The position numbers and the translations under genes were made by a program. 64,000 bases of DNA, from assembly GCF_013111185.1 (NCBI RefSeq), contig NZ_WVRE01000002.1:372001-436000 (forward strand). The letters run 5' to 3'. The first letter of the stretch is position 1. Every line of letters begins with the position of its first letter. The DNA comes from Ruegeria sp. HKCCD7303 (GTDB taxonomy: Bacteria; Pseudomonadota; Alphaproteobacteria; Rhodobacterales; Rhodobacteraceae). The notes beneath the pieces were generated by a model that saw nothing but the letters and a program-made list of their open reading frames with translations, was not told the origin of the DNA and searched no databases. Shown here one piece after another: positions 61,471 to 64,000 of the stretch.

Positions 61471-62511
61471 TTAGCTTCCCGAACCCATGGTAACTTCGTT
61501 AGCGATGGCGTCCTGGGTCTTGGCCAGCTCAGGATCTGCAACCAGGCCGTAGTTGGCCAGAGGGCCGGAACCGCCTGCGATTTCGTCAGCAGTAAAGAAC
61601 TGTGCGTATTCTTTCAGGCCAGGGATCACGCCGATATGCGCTTTCTTGACGTAGAAGAACAGCGGACGCGACACAGGGTATTCACCCGACGCGATGGTCT
61701 CGGTCGACGGTGCGATACCGCCCATGGTGGCCACTTTCAGCTTGTCGGTGTTGTTCTCATAGAACGCCAGACCGAACACGCCGATGCCGTTGGGGTTGGT
61801 GTCGATACGCGCCAGAGTTTCGGTGTAGTCACCGTCGATGTCGACCGACTTACCGTCGGTGCGGACGTCCAGGCATGCGTCTTCGGCGTCATCCTCGCTC
61901 ATGCCGCCTGCAACCATGGCTTCCATGGCACCAGTGGCTTCGCAGCCTTCCAGCAAAACTTTGTCTTCGAACACTTCACGGGTGCCGTGCTTGGTGCCCG
62001 GGATGAACATTGCGATTTCAACGTCCGGCAGATCGGCGTTGAACTCGGCCCAGCTGTTGAAGCTGTTGTCGACCAATGCGCCGTCTTTCATGACTTTCGA
62101 ACCGATGGCGTTGTAAATGTCGGCAGGCTCGAACGCAGTGAAGGCAGGGCCCGACTGCTGGCTGGCAAATACGATGCCGTCATAACCGATGCGGACTTCC
62201 ATGATGTCGGTCACGCCGTTTTCGGCACAGGCTTTGATTTCTTTTTCGCGGATTTTACGCGATGCGTTTGCAACGTCGATGGTGTTTTCGCCAACACCCT
62301 CACAGAAACGCTTCAGACCGGCCGAAGAGCCGCCGGATTCTACAACCGGGGTCGGGAAGTCGGTGTTTTCACCGAACAGTTCAGCAACAATCGAAGCATA
62401 AGGCAGAACGGTCGACGAACCGGCAACCTGTACGTTGTCACGGGCAGCAGCAGTGGTTGCCGAGACGGCAGCAATCGCCAGCGCAGAAGCCGACAGTTTT
62501 ACAAAGGACAT
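61471..62511 (-). CDS. pstS: Phosphate-binding periplasmic protein PstS
   Basis: PstS captures phosphate for the Pst importer. The 346-residue protein has a signal peptide (ALAIAAVSATTAAA), the phosphate-binding AGSSTVLPYASIVAELFG, and ESGGSSAGLKRFCEGVG. Several cysteines in the mature protein suggest disulfides. GGGAGACTGAA precedes the start. It is the first gene after the Pho boxes. Confidence 0.96.
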   Translation of the reverse strand: MSFVKLSASALAIAAVSATTAAARDNVQVAGSSTVLPYASIVAELFGENTDFPTPVVESGGSSAGLKRFCEGVGENTIDVANASRKIREKEIKACAENGVTDIMEVRIGYDGIVFASQQSGPAFTAFEPADIYNAIGSKVMKDGALVDNSFNSWAEFNADLPDVEIAMFIPGTKHGTREVFEDKVLLEGCEATGAMEAMVAGGMSEDDAEDACLDVRTDGKSVDIDGDYTETLARIDTNPNGIGVFGLAFYENNTDKLKVATMGGIAPSTETIASGEYPVSRPLFFYVKKAHIGVIPGLKEYAQFFTADEIAGGSGPLANYGLVADPELAKTQDAIANEVTMGSGS

Positions 62512-62592
62512 TTCAGTCTCCCTGAAAAGGTATGTTTGATCACCCCCATGATGATCCTGCGCGAACCCCTAGGCCGCATGCGTAAGCCTTTT

Positions 62593-62621
62593 GTGACAAG
62601 TGTGTAACGGTTTTATGACAA
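62593..62621 (-). promoter_or_regulatory. Overlapping Pho boxes upstream of pstS
   Basis: On the minus strand TTGTCAT-AAAA-CCGTTAC-ACAC-TTGTCAC gives three PhoB-type 7-mers repeated every 11 bases. The last lies about 80 bases before the pstS start. Confidence 0.8.
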
Positions 62622-62704
62622 CATGCGTTTTGTAACGCTTTACTTGTCGTAAAGTGATCCGACTGGGCGAAGCGGCGGTTTTTAAAGTCCGCTCTGGCAA
62701 CGCG

Positions 62705-63751
62705 TCACCGTGGCAAAATCACCGTAAAAACAGAGCCTTTTCCCAATTCGCTCTCAACTCTTAGCCGTCCCCGGTGCCGGTTGACGATGTGTTTGACAAT
62801 GGCAAGCCCAAGCCCTGTTCCCCCCAGTTGCCGGGATCTGTGGCTGTCCGCGCGATAGAATCGCTCTGTCAGACGTGGCAGATGAATCGGATCTATGCCG
62901 GGGCCTTTGTCGATGACCTGAACCCGCACCGACGGCCCCCTCAGCGCAGTGTCTCGTTCCATGGACAAAACGCGTACTGTCACGTTGCCGCCGCTGCCCC
63001 CGTATTTTATGCCGTTTTCGACGAGGTTGGTGAAAACCTGACGCAACTGGTCGCTGTCGCCGGTGACCGACACCGGTCCGTCCTGCGCTTCGAGTACCAA
63101 GGCCACGCCTGCGTCCTCGGCCAGAGGGCGCACTGAGTTCAGAATGGATTGTAACAGCCCCGTTAGTTCTAGCTGTTCAATGGGTCGGACGCGTTCTTCG
63201 CTTTCGACCCGATTGAGAGACAGAAGATCGCCAACCAATCGGTTCATTCTGTTGGCTTCATCCGTCATGATCTGAAGAAACCTCTCCCGCGCGCCTGGAT
63301 CATCGCGCGCCGGGCCACGTAAGGTTTCGATAAAGCCCATCAACGCGGTCAGCGGGGTGCGCAACTCGTGGCTGACATTGGCCACAAAATCCCGCCGCAT
63401 CTGGCTGGCGTGTTCCAGATGGGTGATGTCCTGAAATGAGGCCAAAACAGCCCCACCTGATACCGCGCCAACACCGTTCATATAGCGGCAATCAACCTCA
63501 AACGTCGTATCCTGCGCGCCGTCATTGGACAGGTGGCGCGTCTTTTTTGTGCTTTTGGTTTGGAGGCTTTGTTCAATGGCTTCCAATACCTGCGGTTGCC
63601 GCAGGATCGTGGCGAAGTGGCGTCCGACGATATTCTGACCAAGCAGAGTCTTTGCATCGGTATTGGCGGCAATGATCCGTTCCGTCTGATCCACCATCAG
63701 CGCGGGCATCGGAATCGCTTGGACAAATTCGTCTAACAGCTCGGTGGACAT
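62705..63751 (-). CDS. phoR: Phosphate regulon sensor kinase PhoR, without membrane segment
   Basis: The 348-residue histidine kinase has a PAS-like domain (about 5-115), the H-box RRDFVANVSHELRTPLTAL with His128, and N, G1 and G2 boxes (NLVENGIKYGG, IDKGPGIDP, GGTGLGLAIVKHIVNRHRG). No hydrophobic membrane segment is present. A TAA stop lies in frame just 6 bases upstream of ATG 63751, so the N terminus is complete. It is upstream of the pst genes and should phosphorylate PhoB. Confidence 0.93.
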   Translation of the reverse strand: MSTELLDEFVQAIPMPALMVDQTERIIAANTDAKTLLGQNIVGRHFATILRQPQVLEAIEQSLQTKSTKKTRHLSNDGAQDTTFEVDCRYMNGVGAVSGGAVLASFQDITHLEHASQMRRDFVANVSHELRTPLTALMGFIETLRGPARDDPGARERFLQIMTDEANRMNRLVGDLLSLNRVESEERVRPIEQLELTGLLQSILNSVRPLAEDAGVALVLEAQDGPVSVTGDSDQLRQVFTNLVENGIKYGGSGGNVTVRVLSMERDTALRGPSVRVQVIDKGPGIDPIHLPRLTERFYRADSHRSRQLGGTGLGLAIVKHIVNRHRGRLRVESELGKGSVFTVILPR

Positions 63752-63779
63752 GACTTAAAACTCAATTGGCCCGAACGCC

Positions 63780-64000
63780 TTACGAGACAGGTTTTAAAGT
63801 TTTGCGAAACTTGCGCATGTTTTCCTGATAGTGAAGTGCGCTGAGTGTGATGCGTTGCGCCGATGCCTCGTCCAACTGTCGCACAACTTTGCCCGGCGCA
63901 CCCATGACCAGCGAATTGTCTGGAATTTCTTTGCCCTCGGTGATCAGGGCCCCTGCCCCAATCAGACAATTTCGCCCGATCTTTGCGCCGTTCAAAATGA
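63780..64000 (-). CDS. Gamma-carbonic-anhydrase-like hexapeptide protein (partial)
   Basis: The 5' part lies right of the window. The visible C-terminal 73 or so residues have [39 protein letters not shown] and a closing helix, a pattern shared by gamma-carbonic-anhydrase and PaaY-type beta-helix proteins. The metal-ligand histidines would be in the missing part, so enzymatic activity cannot be judged. It ends 28 bases before phoR on the same strand. Confidence 0.85.
   Translation of the reverse strand, partial: ILNGAKIGRNCLIGAGALITEGKEIPDNSLVMGAPGKVVRQLDEASAQRITLSALHYQENMRKFRKTLKPVS

Overview
The window is a chromosomal segment of an alphaproteobacterium, most likely a Rhodobacteraceae member of the Roseobacter group. 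The signs are the CtrA, ChpT and SciP cell-cycle regulators, TrmFO in place of TrmA, LpxI in the lipid A cluster, a DUF1127 protein, the OlsB/OlsA ornithine-lipid pair, and a ribosomal protein L21 with a C-terminal extension. Genes are dense, with many 4-base ATGA overlaps. No rRNA operon, CRISPR array, prophage or intact insertion sequence was seen.

Layout. 1-6.8 kb is the envelope cluster rseP(end)-small protein-bamA-skp-fabZ-lpxA-lpxI-lpxB. 6.8-10.3 kb holds a CadD-like membrane protein, an AhpD-like protein, an unknown exported protein and mnmA. 10.4-16.2 kb holds sciP, ctrA, ligA, recG and a 40-residue membrane protein, followed by a decayed marC fragment. 16.6-23.7 kb holds an Fe-S scaffold-like gene, hisI, the leftward group enoyl-CoA hydratase/small protein/trmFO/methyltransferase/gluQ, and a DUF1127 gene divergent from a MocR regulator. 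23.8-24.8 kb is rplM-rpsI. 24.9-31.5 kb is a branched-chain-amino-acid-type ABC importer operon that also encodes an acyl-CoA synthetase. 33.5-35.7 kb is a small A+T-richer insertion bounded by a 58-bp direct repeat, one copy of which is the 3' half of an intact tRNA-Ser(CGA); it carries one sulfotransferase-like gene. 35.8-44.1 kb holds two DUF2059-like exported proteins, rplU-rpmA, a LysE exporter with an acetyltransferase, obgE-proB-proA, chpT and a DUF3553 gene. 44.2-47.7 kb holds olsB-olsA and rpsB-tsf. 48-56 kb holds a LuxR solo overlapping aroQ and a set of lipid/CoA-type oxidoreductases, a thioesterase and hydrolases. 56.3-63.8 kb is the complete phosphate module phoR-pstSCAB-phoU-phoB with Pho boxes before pstS. 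The right edge cuts a gamma-carbonic-anhydrase-like gene.

Most of this is conserved core genome. The least expected signals are: the tRNA-Ser-flanked mini-island with an internally duplicated sulfotransferase-like protein; a 19-bp inverted repeat that buries the ribosome-binding site and start codon of ligA; the LuxR solo, whose acyl-homoserine-lactone pocket residues are altered, translationally coupled to aroQ; a PhoR kinase without any membrane segment; and hairpin-rich leaders on the ribosomal protein operons. I did not find a clearly new multi-gene system.
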